From contig JAACJK010000061.1 of assembly GCA_013368325.1 (NCBI GenBank), positions 62,001 to 126,000 of the forward strand: DNA of 64,000 nucleotides. Direction: 5' to 3'. The stretch comes from Ephemerocybe angulata. Taxonomy: Eukaryota > Basidiomycota > Agaricomycetes > Agaricales > Psathyrellaceae. This document shows positions 44,830 through 55,678 of the stretch, piece by piece (position 1 is the stretch's first letter; every line of letters starts with the position of its first letter). The notes under the pieces are model-generated. The model was not told the origin of the DNA. It was given only the letters and a program-made list of their open reading frames with translations, and did no database searches. A program made the position numbers and the translations under genes.

Positions 44830-46319
44830 ATGGATGAGGTACCGCAAGAAATCGCCAACGAGATACTGGCGCACGTCGCTGTAGAGGGTACCGACGCCGT
44901 CCCCACCCTCCTTTCCTGTGCCCGAGTTTCAATCAAATTCTACGCAGCGGCGACAAGTCATATCTACCGCAAGATCAAGGTCCATTTCTTCAGCTTATCG
45001 GAAAGACACAGGGATTTCAACTCGGGCAGCGTACGTGACGGACACCAGGCTCAGAAACGTGTCAAACAACTGGCCTCGAGCTTCAGGGCAAAGCCCTCAC
45101 TGGGAAACCTTGTCGAGAGGTTTACTCTGTGTCTTGTCGCGCAGCCCGCCGCCCCGATCTTCTCCAAGGACGACTGCTCTCTCGTTACGGCACCCGATGA
45201 TCCGACCCTTATCAACGACCTGATCCTCATACTTTCCAGCCTGAATGGCCCCCTGTCCTACTTGAAATTCTACACGAATGATGGAGAGTGCTCTAGAAGC
45301 TCTGCCCCATTGCAGGTAGCCTCTAATTGGGCTGTGAGCAACACCGAGCTAACTACACAAATTCTCCGTTTGTGTAACCTTCCGACTTTGCGAACCTTGC
45401 ATCTCACTTCCTTCACGTTGCCTTGCTTCGCATGGATCCACAACCCAAACATCGGCACCCTTAGCTTGGACGAGTTCAATCTCCCCTACAGCATTCACTT
45501 GCAAAGTCGCTCTGAACTTGTGCCACAAGGTTGGCGCGCCGTACAACAAGAATGGGAGACTTCAAAGAAGAAGACTGTAGGGAGAGGGGTCCAGCACATC
45601 ATGGTCCGCTCCCGGACGAAGATGGAGCCTATTGGCGTACTTTTGGATGCATATCCGACGCTATTCGATGGCCTCATCACAGCCACCTTAGCTGTTGGCT
45701 TCCCATTCATCGCTGAGATGCCAGACAGATGGTTGCTTCCCCTCCTCAAACATTCTTCGGGGACTTTGGGGGAACTAAGCCTCATATTCGGATGCTCTAC
45801 CAGTAAGGACAATCATTGTCGAATTTCCGACCGACTAACTAACACATTTTCTTCCTTGATCGGCTTGTAGTTGGAGGCGTATCGAATCACTTCATGGACT
45901 CAAGTAGCATCAAGCTAACCCGTCTCAACGTCCTTCGCCTTTCCATAGGTATTGACGACCCCGTTCAACGAAACGCCACCGCGCTGGGAAGCCGGATCCT
46001 TTCGATTTTCGACTACTTTATCCAGAACACTGGCGGTGCCTTGAAGGAGGCCATACTCATCATCGAGGATAACGTCGTTCATGTGACAAGAGGAGAAGAT
46101 CACAATCAGGCATGTATCCTCCTGCACACCCTCCTCTGGTGGCTCGATGGGAGACTCCACCTGCCGGGGCTGAAGAAACTCACGATAAAGGTCAGACATG
46201 GGACTGGGGCTGACGATCCAATATGTGGAATGTTGCGTGAGGACCCTTCTATCTTCCTTGGGTTGAAGCAAGATATCGGGGACTTTACTTTTACCTTTCA
46301 GGATCGCAGTTCCCAATAG
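44830..46319 (+). CDS. F-box-like protein (473 aa)
   Basis: Two exons (44830-45802, 45871-46319) with a 68-nt intron containing the branch-like CTAAC. Residues 1-45 (VPQEIANEILAHV, SCARVSIKFYAAATSHIYRK) follow the F-box pattern: P-x-E-I at the start, hydrophobic spacing, then a conserved aromatic. F-box proteins bind Skp1 and present substrates to SCF ubiquitin ligases. The remainder shows scattered leucine-rich segments (LPTLRTLHLTSFTLPCFAWI, LTRLNVLRLSIGI, LPGLKKLTIKV) typical of the many basidiomycete F-box/LRR-like proteins. There is no signal peptide. The substrate is unknown. The F-box call rests on a short pattern and is moderate. Confidence 0.65.
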
Positions 46320-47334
46320 TAGGGTAGCGTATCTCACTTGTGAAACCTATGTTTCTCCCACTTCTACTGGAGTGGCTCCTACGATTATCTTGTCCTTGTA
46401 TCAAAAGCCAGAACACTGGTGGCGGCGTGCAGGCCAACGGTTCAGTGACTCGATGGTGAGCATGAAATACAACTTCCTTTCGAACAAGAACACCCTAAAA
46501 CTTTAAGTCTGGACACAGCAAGATCCCTGTACTCAGCTTGGTGAATCCGAACCGACAGGTGATCAGTGCGTTTCTTGTGAGAATTCGGCTGCGACTAGCT
46601 TGCATTTTCCGACGCTCGACTTGAACGCGGAGAACGGAATGGCTCAGTTTTTTCAATTGAACGCCAGCACAAAGTGTTTCAAGGGTGTCAGGATTAGTGA
46701 CTTCTTCGTCGGCATGGGGAAAAGAAATATAGAGTCTATACAGGCTTTGATGTGCGAGCTTAATTTTGGCGCACACGAAAGTAGCTTTGGCTAGTCACAG
46801 AGGTGCATGTTCTTTCTGATTTGGAGCTCGTTCTACTCTATACCCATACACGGCGCTTCGTAACATCTCTTTAGGTTTCTGTAATATATTTTAGACGTGA
46901 CATCAAGGGACTTACTTTCGTGGGTGTTTACTAGTAGATACCGGTCCACCCGAAGACCATCTGGCTCTAGGTTACACGAGGTTCTCATATACCGGAGATG
47001 AGGATGGTACAGTGATATTCGAACAAGGAGAATACATCAAAACATCGGGCCGGTAAAGCTACAAAACAACGAAAGCAAGATAGCAGTGTCCTCTAGGCGA
47101 GTCTAATCTGGGAGTATTACACGACGGAGAGGTGGTGGGGACGTGATGACATATAGTGGAAACATATACGGAAGGCATAGCGGCAGAATACAATAGAAAG
47201 AAATACAAGCAGAGTGGGGAGTGGTATGTGGATGGAGCATATGTTTTCAGACAAAATAAAGGTAACAACCAGTTACCTACCGTGAGGACGAGCAAGAAAT
47301 CCGGCCCATGGTGCAAGCAAGCCTAGAAAGATGA
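46320..47334. other. Intergenic, no gene seen
   Basis: About 1 kb. Overlapping short frames on both strands near 46495-46795 show no recognisable feature. Confidence 0.5.
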
Positions 47335-47725
47335 TTAAAGCTTTGCCATAGCATCCATAGCCGAGTCTTTCTCAACCCATTCAAGGCTACGTAGGTAGAG
47401 GTAGGCGAGAATCTTCTTAGCCTTTACCAGAGAGCTTGCCGAAGTGCGATTCTGCTCGACTTCATTGACTACTCCATGTAACAAAACATGTAACCTGTCA
47501 GTACGATGGGGAGGGGGTGTTACCGGGTGATCACTGACCAAGTAGCCTCACGGTATGGACTTGTCTGCTCGCCGGCCCAGTGGTTGAAAGGGTCTCAAAG
47601 GAGGAGCCTTTGACGTGATTGTGGACGAGCTGAATGTAGTCTGGTGGGGAGGAGACAGTCTGAGCGTCGGGTAATATAAGGGGAGAGTTAAGACCGCTCC
47701 CACCCTTAGTGCTGTCCATAGGCAT
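47335..47725 (-). CDS. Tiny three-exon protein, family member C (85 aa)
   Basis: Third member of the family at 3658-4057 and 5586-5978, 41 kb away. Exon 1 encodes MPMDSTK plus one base, then a GTGGGA donor with acceptor CCACCAG. Exon 2 is DYIQLVHNHVKGSSFETLST through HTVRLL, then a GTCAGT donor. Exon 3 starts VNEVEQNRTSASS and has KAKKILAYLYLRSLEWVEK. Intron positions and phases equal those of the other two. The separate location, not flanked by an NLR, shows the family is not simply part of the NLR duplication. Function unknown. Confidence 0.72.
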
Positions 47726-50247
47726 GGTGGGTACCGTTGGATGGTAGTGCAAAGGGAAATGTAGATAGGGAAAATGTGCTTCTGGAGGGAGGAGGCGAGT
47801 GTCAAATAAGTGAGGAAAATGCTTTTTGGGGCTTTCCATCCTTTCAGAACATGAAGCTTCATATATGGCTGCTGGCCAGCCCTGCACTGCGTGGAGTCAT
47901 ATCCAACGTACTCTAGAGCTCCGTGTGTCGTTATCCAACCGGAGAGTTGTGTTCTGTAAAATGGATAAAAGTCTCTCAGTGCTCAAAACCCGTCGGAAAG
48001 ATCACTGTTGGGACCGTCTCAAGTTTGAAATGGAACAAATTCTCCCGGATTGTGCGGCGATTGCGTTTCGAGTTGGAGCGGACTCGGTAGATAACCAGTA
48101 CTTGGGCCTGAGTAGTCTTACAAAAGTCCGTGCAGTAAAATCACAACGCCCGACTCTTCCATGCTTACGAGTGTCCCTGAGGGACTACAGGAGCTCCAAT
48201 CCGTATGAAGTCCGTAGACATCTCCTAGATAGTCGAGGACAGTCGTAGTATCAAGGATCTCTCAGCCTAAAGAGACATCACAGCTGCTTCCGACATATCC
48301 TCTCTACACTGGGATCAATTTCCGGGCTGCGTGAGGATGGAAGTCTCAAGCGCTGTGGACCACAGTCGGACATTGCTACGGCTTCATCCTCTGCTGTATC
48401 ATGATCTCCTTTGGACTGAAGGCCTTAGCTTATCATACAATCTACCATCGATTACATCCTGTAGACGTATCAGAGGCCCGTCGCGGCTTTTGTAGTCCTT
48501 TATACAGTATATGCTACAGTATCCGTCACAAGGAGTCCATACCTGATGCCAACGTTTTAAGCGCTGTCCGTTGACCGAATCGGAGCCAGTCAACCTTAAA
48601 TCGACTATGACTCAAACTTAATCGAGATCGCCGCTACGTCAGACCTATCTTGTCCAGTTATATTCCGTGTCTGTGTCATACAGTGACTCTTCTACAGCTT
48701 CTCGGCACTGGTGTGAGCGATCCTTTCCGCCGGAACGCAACATGCTGACGAGCTGTGAGAGTCTATTTGTTATCGTCCCGAGGGCTTAAATTACAGGTGG
48801 AGAGACCATTAACACATGATTTTGACTATAGGCAAAACTGCCTCAGATATCTTAGCGCCAAGTTCCGTTGGGGAGGGCTGGTTTATCAGATTTCGAGGCG
48901 GCTCAGAGTATCAACAGCAATTGGTGCAGAGCCATTACGACTCGCATGACACGGAGTCAGGATTGTTGGCTTTTCTCCCACCTGTGTGGGGATATTTCGA
49001 CCCTTAATTCTAGGGTCTTGCTAGTGAACTGCGCACTCCTGCGCCTGTTGTTGGACTCCACTGCGCATGTCGAGCGCTAATCGACGGTCCGGTGCCGAAC
49101 GGGCGCTAATCGCCGGCCGGAGCTTCGGCAGCCTCCGGCCTTCGCCGACAGCCGTTCCGGAAAGCGCCTCAGGTTCCTTCGTTCGAACCTTCATCAAACC
49201 TTCATGTCACCAGTTGATTTTGTAAATCTCGTATAAGGCGCTCTATGAAACGTTGAAGCATTCAAACTCGGACATCATAGTTATGGGACTTCGTGTTTTG
49301 TCGCGTCCCCTCAAAGTTTGGGGTTCGACTTCGACTTGCAAGATTCGGCCAAGGAGGTTCGTGCCGAGTTTCTCTTGGTCTAGAATTCAGGCTTATTGTC
49401 TTTGCATCTCAATTCCCCACAGGTCTTACCGTGACTTCTGCATTTGATACATCTTCAGAACGATCTGACTCTGGACCTCCAGACGTCGGACTTGCAGCTA
49501 AGAACTCCTCAGTGTCGCATATTGCCGCGGGCTTAACGTTGCGGTCCCTTGGACCATCGCTGCCCCTGAGCACGGTCATATTGTGAGGCTCCAGCTGACT
49601 TCGAAGACCTTACAGACCTCTACAGACCCCTTCGACTCCTGATCGACTTCGCCCATCGCCACCCTATCCTCCATTCAGTTCAACGTGCTCTTTTCGACAC
49701 CCCGTAGGGATTGCAGCGCATCCCCACCGTGCCCGACCTCAGCGCAAGCGAAAATGACATGAGAAGAGTCTCCGACAAATATATTCACAAGCTAGACGCG
49801 TTTTTACGCACCCAGTCGCCTGGTGCTACTCAGGACCTTCGATATCCAATCCTCCGAGCTTCTCGCAGCATCTTGGGCCAGCAGTGTGTGCAAATCCCTC
49901 AATGCCGAACCCATTCGAAGAACACCAGCCTCCAGGCGCAGAAATTCTGACCGGCCACACTTTTTCCCTGCATCCAAATTCGTTCTGCGTGTGACACGTT
50001 GATGACGCAGATCTTCTACCATTGTGCTGAAGGATCTGGTGGCTGTCAGAACCGCGCTCGCTTGATCAGCGAGCGCCGAACAGGCATCTCGCCCTCACAC
50101 CCGCGGCCGCTGACCAGTGGCCTTCCTAGTACAGGCTTTTTCGGAAGGACTCCCTGAACTATGTGCTAAACTTGAAAGGTCCGTGACCTTTATAACCCGC
50201 TAGCCTTTAGGCCAGGTGTCTATTCGTGGCTTCCTTCAACGCGAAAG
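47726..50247. other. 2.5 kb intergenic stretch, no gene seen
   Basis: Several chance frames (for example 47826-48248, forward) lack any recognisable feature. 49075-49150 holds two GCGCTAATCG words and a GC-rich CCGGCCGG/CCTCCGGCC patch related to the repeated GGCCGG blocks. A variant AGCGCTTAA lies near 48555. Confidence 0.5.
50191..50195 (+). promoter_or_regulatory. TATA-like box of SDR gene 1
   Basis: CTTTATAACC 53-57 bp upstream of the ATG at 50248. Confidence 0.45.
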
Positions 50248-51351
50248 ATGACCGCTCCGCTCTTTTGGCTGATTACAGGAACTTCGTATGTACCATCTTT
50301 CTCTTAATGTCCACCACTGACACCTGTGCTTTCAGGTCCGGAATCGGGCGTGAACTGGCGTTCTTTGCCTTGGCTCGTGGCGACAAGGTTATCGCGACCG
50401 CTCGCGGGCGTAATATCTCGAAGCTCGATGATCTGAAAGCTGCAGGTGCTGCGACCATGGAATTGGACGTAACCTCGCCCCTGGACAAGCTGAATGACGT
50501 CGCGAGAGAGGCCATCGCGTTCTATGGGCGCGTTGATGTGCTGGTAAACAATGCAGGCTACATGGCGGTCGGTGCGATTGAGGAGAGCACGTGAGGGATA
50601 CTTGCTAGCTTAACCAATGGAAACGTTCTGATCAATGCTATAGCCCTGAAGAAACATACGACCAGTTCAAGTAGGCCTGTTTAGCACCCATCATGGATAA
50701 CTTGACTGATATCTGGCAGTACAAACCTGTTTGGCGCCCTCAACGTTACTCGCACCTTCCTTCCCTACATGAGGGAAAGAGATCTGGAATCATTATGTGG
50801 ATGGGTTCCATTGGCGGCTGGCAGTAAGTAGCTATGCAGAGGAAGTATCTAATGATTTTGTATAACCTCTTTCGTAGAGCTGTTCCTTATGGCGGTCTGT
50901 ACGCAGCAACCAAATGGGCAATCCGAGGTAAGTCTTTCCAACACCCCACTGCACGACGACTTACAGCTTTGCAGGGATATCGGAGACCCTTAACGAAGAG
51001 ATATCTCCTCTCGGACTGAAGAGCATTTCGATTGACCTGGGTTACTTTCGAACTTCGTTCCTTCAGGACTCCCAGCGCGGACCTGCTGTCTCTCGTATCC
51101 CCGACTATCAACCCATTACGGATGCAGTGGAGGCGCGTTTCCAGGGCACGAGTATCCACAGCACTTTAAATTCTGCGCTCGACTCTGGCTAACGATTTGG
51201 GGCAGCCTACAATGGGAAGCAGCCGGGTAATCCAGCAGCAGCTGTGGAGGTCCTCGTTGATCTTGCTCACGGCACTGGGGCTGCGGAGGGCAAAGCATTC
51301 CCCATCGTTCTCAACCTTGGATCTGACTGGACGCCTCGGAGAAGGTCCTAA
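50248..51351 (+). pseudogene. Short-chain dehydrogenase/reductase, copy 1, one-base deletion
   Basis: Classical SDR plan in seven exons: 50248-50285, 50336-50590, 50644-50670, 50720-50823, 50878-50927, 50975-51145 and 51206-51351. The NAD(P) motif is WLITGTSSGIGRELAFFALA across intron 1; other motifs are LDVTSP, VLVNNAGY, and the active-site YAATK. Exon 4 is 104 nt, while the paralogue at 61830-63032 has 105 nt. After LPYMRER the frame breaks, and one missing base near 50780 would restore SGIIMWMGSIGGW, as in the paralogue. The sixth intron uses a GC donor (GCACGA), supported by the equal 171-nt exon in the paralogue. Either a young pseudogene or a sequence error; all other exons are intact. 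The substrate is unknown. Confidence 0.75.
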
Positions 51352-51758
51352 CGCGCCTTGAAGAGTGGAAAGCTGTTTCCTACAGCACGGATTTCGATTC
51401 GGCTTAGGCCCATCTTCAGTGCCAGCCATTCCATTCCACTTACCTTCCCTTACGGCTCATCCATGTTCTCTTGATTTTCTATTCCTGTTATTACGCTCCA
51501 TTCATCAATGCAGTGGAGATCCGTTCCCTTTTCGCGAGTTTCGATGGTGTCATTGGCGCCTAAGAGTAATGGCGCCCGCCCCGCATGTGATCGTGTTCCA
51601 AACCACATGACGTCATGGTCCGTGCCCCTGGCTTTTGAGCTGTGAAGGTCGTTTCAGGCTCTTCCTTCTTTCATCCATTCCCATTCCCACCCCTGACATC
51701 TACGACAGTCTTCCAACCAGAATACCCTAAACGAAATCATACCCCTCCAAACACTGCG
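51352..51758. other. Intergenic, promoter of small mitochondrial-type gene
   Basis: 407 bp with one GGCGCCTAA site; pyrimidine-rich leader near the end. Confidence 0.5.
51555..51563 (+). promoter_or_regulatory. GGCGCCTAA site
   Basis: 196 bp before the ATG at 51759. Confidence 0.45.
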
Positions 51759-52154
51759 ATGTTCAAACAGCTCTCGAAACTCGCTATCACCTCCCTGGGA
51801 TCCAGGCGCAGCATGCTAAGCTCCCTACCACGAACAAGCTCTCGCATGAGCTTCTACTCGACCAAACATAATAGCGACACTTACGCGAAGGACGATGCGG
51901 ACACCACAACCCCCAGCGACGGAAACGTGTTCCGTGTCGATTCCAGCTCAGAGAATGTGCAAACACCTACCGAACCGCTCTCGGGGGAATGGAGCAGAGC
52001 AGGGGCCAAGTCAGAAGAATACGCTACGAGCGACAGTTCGTACAAAACCAAGGCTGGAGATCAGCTGCGATACGGTGGGGCCAAGGCAAAGGCGCCCAAT
52101 TCGACTGGAAAGAACGAGGGTCCCGACGCAAAGGGCTCTGCTGGTCGTCGGTAG
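51759..52154 (+). CDS. Small protein with mitochondrial targeting-like N-terminus (131 aa)
   Basis: Single exon. The first about 35 residues (MFKQLSKLAITSLGSRRSML, then SSLPRTSSRMSFYST) are rich in Arg, Ser and Leu and lack acids, as in mitochondrial presequences. RMSFYS could be the cleavage region. The mature part is polar and probably disordered (Ser/Thr/Lys/Gly/Asp), ending GKNEGPDAKGSAGRR. The in-frame upstream ATG at 51642 would destroy the presequence, so the ATG at 51759, after a CAAACACTGCG context, is preferred. Similar small presequence-bearing proteins occur widely in Agaricomycetes without known role. No close family is recognised. Confidence 0.65.
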   Translation: MFKQLSKLAITSLGSRRSMLSSLPRTSSRMSFYSTKHNSDTYAKDDADTTTPSDGNVFRVDSSSENVQTPTEPLSGEWSRAGAKSEEYATSDSSYKTKAGDQLRYGGAKAKAPNSTGKNEGPDAKGSAGRR

Positions 52155-53139
52155 GGAAACTGTGGTATGTATTCTGGTTGTGTTTCACCTTGGCTCATCT
52201 GACGATAATACAGGGTAGTGATAATCCCTTGTAACAAAAAAGAACTGTTGTACAACACATATGAGTTGAATCTCAATTCTCGACGCTGCTTTCATTCCAT
52301 TTGCATTGGTACATACCATACCCCACAGGGCCAGTGGCGTTACCCATGGCACACGAGTACATCGAACGTGCTTCAGAACGATTTAGATGACTGAACATCA
52401 GAAGTCTACAACAAGGGCAACAAAGCGTGTGGTGTGGTCCGCAGAAAGCGCCTTTCTCTCCTCGAGTAATACTATCCTGCGATCAAGGCTCTCTTGGTGA
52501 CCTGGGGGAGTCCAAATTTCCCTGCGGGAAGAGGTCGAATCCCGAATCCCGATGCGTGTCCGGCGAAAATCGAGGGGTACCGAATTCGAAGGGGTTCATC
52601 TTGCCTCGCGTTGTGCCATCGAGTATCGACAAGCATGGGGGGAGATGGAACCTTGGTGGAGAATGCGGCTTGGCTCAAGTATTTTGGAAGGGATGGAGTC
52701 AAAGTGCGCGACTCAGGGGGAATTGGCGGGCCCGACTCTGAGTCGGGTCCAGGGAAAGCCGGTGATGGCGGGATTGATGCGTGGTTGAGCTGTGCGGGGC
52801 CCACCGTGACACGGGTTCGAACTTATGGCTCGATATGGGAGAGCTGACGCTGCTCGAGAGATCCAGTTTGTCACACAATAAGGTTCTAGACACCCGGTGC
52901 AGGTAGATGGTAGCCATCGAACCCAATAACCCAGGTAATTCGAGGATAGGAGCCAACCACATCCTCGTGTGTTTTTACCTCAGTTGCTACACCGAGCTCC
53001 CTGGCCCATGACGAAGGTTAATTAAAGGTTATACTGACAATAGCCTGGGTGATCTGTCTCAGAGTTCGTCCCATTGATAGTCAGGCGCTGGTGACAAGCG
53101 TTATCGAGGAAGACAAACCGGATCTGATAGAGGAATTTG

Positions 53140-53148
53140 GGCGCTTAA
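53140..53148 (+). promoter_or_regulatory. GGCGCTTAA site
   Basis: About 600 bp upstream of the DUF6593-like gene at 53750. Confidence 0.4.
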
Positions 53149-53670
53149 ATCAAGCATACTTGCGGTAAAACATGCTCTGACGTCATCGTCGCGCCTGCAC
53201 ACCAGTGTACCGGGCGGATGAAGACCACTGCAGTCTTATCGCCTTTATTCCGAGGCAGCTCCAAGAGTTCATCCATTCTCATTTCCTGTTAGCGCCCACG
53301 AGAGCAAGCCAAGAAATGGAGTATAGATTCCGACGACCAACGACCGGAGGGCCTCACAAGAGGAGGCTCGGTCGTTCGGTGTGCCCACAGCTAAAACCCT
53401 TTCATCTTTTTATGGGAAAATCTCTCTGTATGTTTTGACAGAAATCCTTTGTGCAGTTGGATGCTTATCTCTCGTTCCGTAATTTGGTACCTGTTGGAAG
53501 CCTCAGCCTCTGACGCTGCAGAGGCTTGAAAGGCACATTTCAAGTTTGTCGAGCCGGATCAGCGTACCACGAGTCGACAATCCCGACCTCGATTGGAAAA
53601 GATTTACACCCTTCTTAATACAAGCACATACGAGGGCTCGGAACTGATCTGTAGCATTCTCAAGTGGACT

Positions 53671-53677
53671 TATAAAC
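53671..53677 (+). promoter_or_regulatory. TATA box of DUF6593-like gene 2
   Basis: TATAAAC 79 bp before the ATG at 53750. Confidence 0.5.
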
Positions 53678-53749
53678 GACTTGGAAAGCAGCTGAAGGAT
53701 TCAACTTCCCAGCAGCGTACCATCTCTTCATTGTTAAGCTACACACGTC

Positions 53750-54467
53750 ATGTCTTACATCCTCAATCCATACGCCCAAGGAGGACAGTGGACGGAGATA
53801 AACTACTGGCCAAACCCGCATGCGCCGACCTACGGGGCTTTGGTGTCCCACCCTGTCGTTGCCTCCCCCACTATGGTAGAACTCCAGTTTAACACCGGCC
53901 GTCGAGTAGATCCTTTGAATTCAACAGTAGCGTTCAGCGGGGCCAGAGACGCTCTCATGACTATTACTACTAGAGTGGAGAATGGGACGAAGATCACAAC
54001 GTTCGCTTCGGCTTCTGATGGGACGCCCTTTGGAACTCTAGAATGGATCGACGGTAAACCCTATATTGCGATTCGCAATCGCGTGGAGAGACAGCATGCT
54101 GGTCAGTGGCTCAATGTCTCTCGAGATAAATGGTAAGTCTGAGATTATTCACAAGTAGGCTGACAGTGGCTGATGTATCACCAGTACTGCGTCAATGGCA
54201 GTCGGGACCGACTTTTTCCTATGGGTCTTCAAGAACGGGTGCATCAAGGTGAGGAAGGCTAGCGAGGTATAAGCGCCAAAAGTACTGATATATCATTGGA
54301 ATACGTAGATATACAGAGACCCTACTCAGTCTGAGCGTCTGGGGAAGCTGTATTGGAATCCCACTGCGAAGTGTCTTTGCATGGAGATACACAACTCGCT
54401 TTTGCAGACCGCCGGGAATCTGGAAGCCTTGGTCGTCGCAGCAGCCCTTCTTCAGTCTCATGAATAG
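53750..54467 (+). CDS. DUF6593-like protein, copy 2 (201 aa)
   Basis: Exons 53750-54132, 54185-54248 (64 nt) and 54309-54467. It starts MSYILNPYAQGGQWTEINYW, then MVELQFNTGRRVDPLNSTVA, ITTRVENGTKITTFAS, PFGTLEWIDGKPYIAIRNRV, then TDFFLWVFKNGCIK. Exon 3 gives LGKLYWNPTAKCLCMEIHNS and a closing helix LEALVVAAALLQSHE. It aligns along its whole length with the protein at 36458-37195, with both introns at the same places. No signal peptide. DUF6593 proteins are numerous in mushrooms; their role is unknown. Confidence 0.72.
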
Positions 54468-55678
54468 GTTTCCAGGATGGGTATGTACACGATGCATTTT
54501 ACTAGGGTTTAGTCCGTGCTTATGGTTGTTAACCAGGTTTGTAACAAGGACTGATTTCCGCTGACGGCTGCCCAGGCAGCCCACAGGCGTATAGCCAACT
54601 AATACGGATATCCTCAGATACGATACCAGTGTTGTCAATAATACTTAGTTAGGAGCAGAGATAGATATTTTATTGCCCTTAGGACTATAGCGATAGCACA
54701 CATAGTACTATTTACTCGTCGAGGTCGTATGCTATGGATGTGCTTTAGACGAACGCATTCGGAATAGGCGCCCGACGTGAGATCCTTTAAATTCGCACGC
54801 TATGTCCATCATCGTGTCACACTTCCACCCTCTACATTTCTGTTCTCGACCACAACCATCCCACAAGCATATCCCGACCTGGCCTCCGCTTGCACGAAAC
54901 GAGGATGCCTGGGTAAAGGTGCCGTTCGAAAGGGTCAGGTTGACGCGTAGGTTCGTTTACGCGCCAGTCGACGGCAAAACATGAGCTTAAGGAGGATGTG
55001 ATAGTCAGGGAGGGTGGTTGCCGGGGACATCTCAGAACACTATGGCTCCCGTTATCAGGAGGAAAGGCGGAAAATGAACTCAAAAGTCGACATGGTCTGT
55101 GTTCTATATCTCCTATGCGCGAGGGGGAAACCTTGCGATCTGTCTCAGTCAGCCAGTCCTCGATTCTGATATCAAACTTGGTGGTTTACACCTTGTCGTG
55201 CTCGTCTTCAGTGGTCAAGGTCAGCCGCTCTCTTTCCTATATCAGTGCCTGCCAATGGACGGGAAGGTTTTACTGACGTTTGTATCCCCATCACAGCCTG
55301 CTCCTCCTTCCACTCGACACATCCTATCAGGCCATTCATTTGTTCTTTCTGCCCCACCTTTTACTTCCAGACTCCTACCAAACATCACTGTCGTTCATCA
55401 TCTCTACCTGGGGAGCGATTCTAGGTCTAATCGGTGCATAGGAGCCTTGTCAACCCCTGTATTCTCCTCGCTCTCTCCTCAGAGCTTTCATATCTCTATC
55501 CGTCGAACAGCAAACTCATGTCGAAAAACACCATGTGTGGGAGGACTAGGTCTTGCTCTCAAGTGTGGGCTACCGACTCTGATCTTGAGTTCGGAAGCGG
55601 CCAGGGGTCGGGGGTACGTTCTTGAAAACGATGTTTGGCTTATATTGATTCCCCACCCAGTTTCTGCCCAAAGTTTCG
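54468..55678. other. Intergenic and probable 5' leader of the Ser-rich gene
   Basis: A forward frame at 55099-55734 overlaps the next gene start and has no domain features; it is treated as chance. A TAGGCGCC word lies near 54765. Confidence 0.45.

Larger units (their letters stand above)
52155..53749. other. Intergenic, no gene seen
   Basis: 1.6 kb. It holds a 17-bp palindrome CCCGACTC-T-GAGTCGGG at 52731-52747 and one GGCGCTTAA site at 53140-53148. The overlapping frames on both strands around 52430-52960 look like GC-skew by-products. Confidence 0.5.

Noticed and set aside
47826..48248. Forward 140-codon frame next to tiny gene C
   Set aside because: Starts inside the promoter of gene C; no motif, no partner copy, no intron logic.
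52731..52747. 17-bp palindrome CCCGACTC-T-GAGTCGGG
   Set aside because: Short enough to arise by chance in a 64 kb GC-rich window; no gene-related position.
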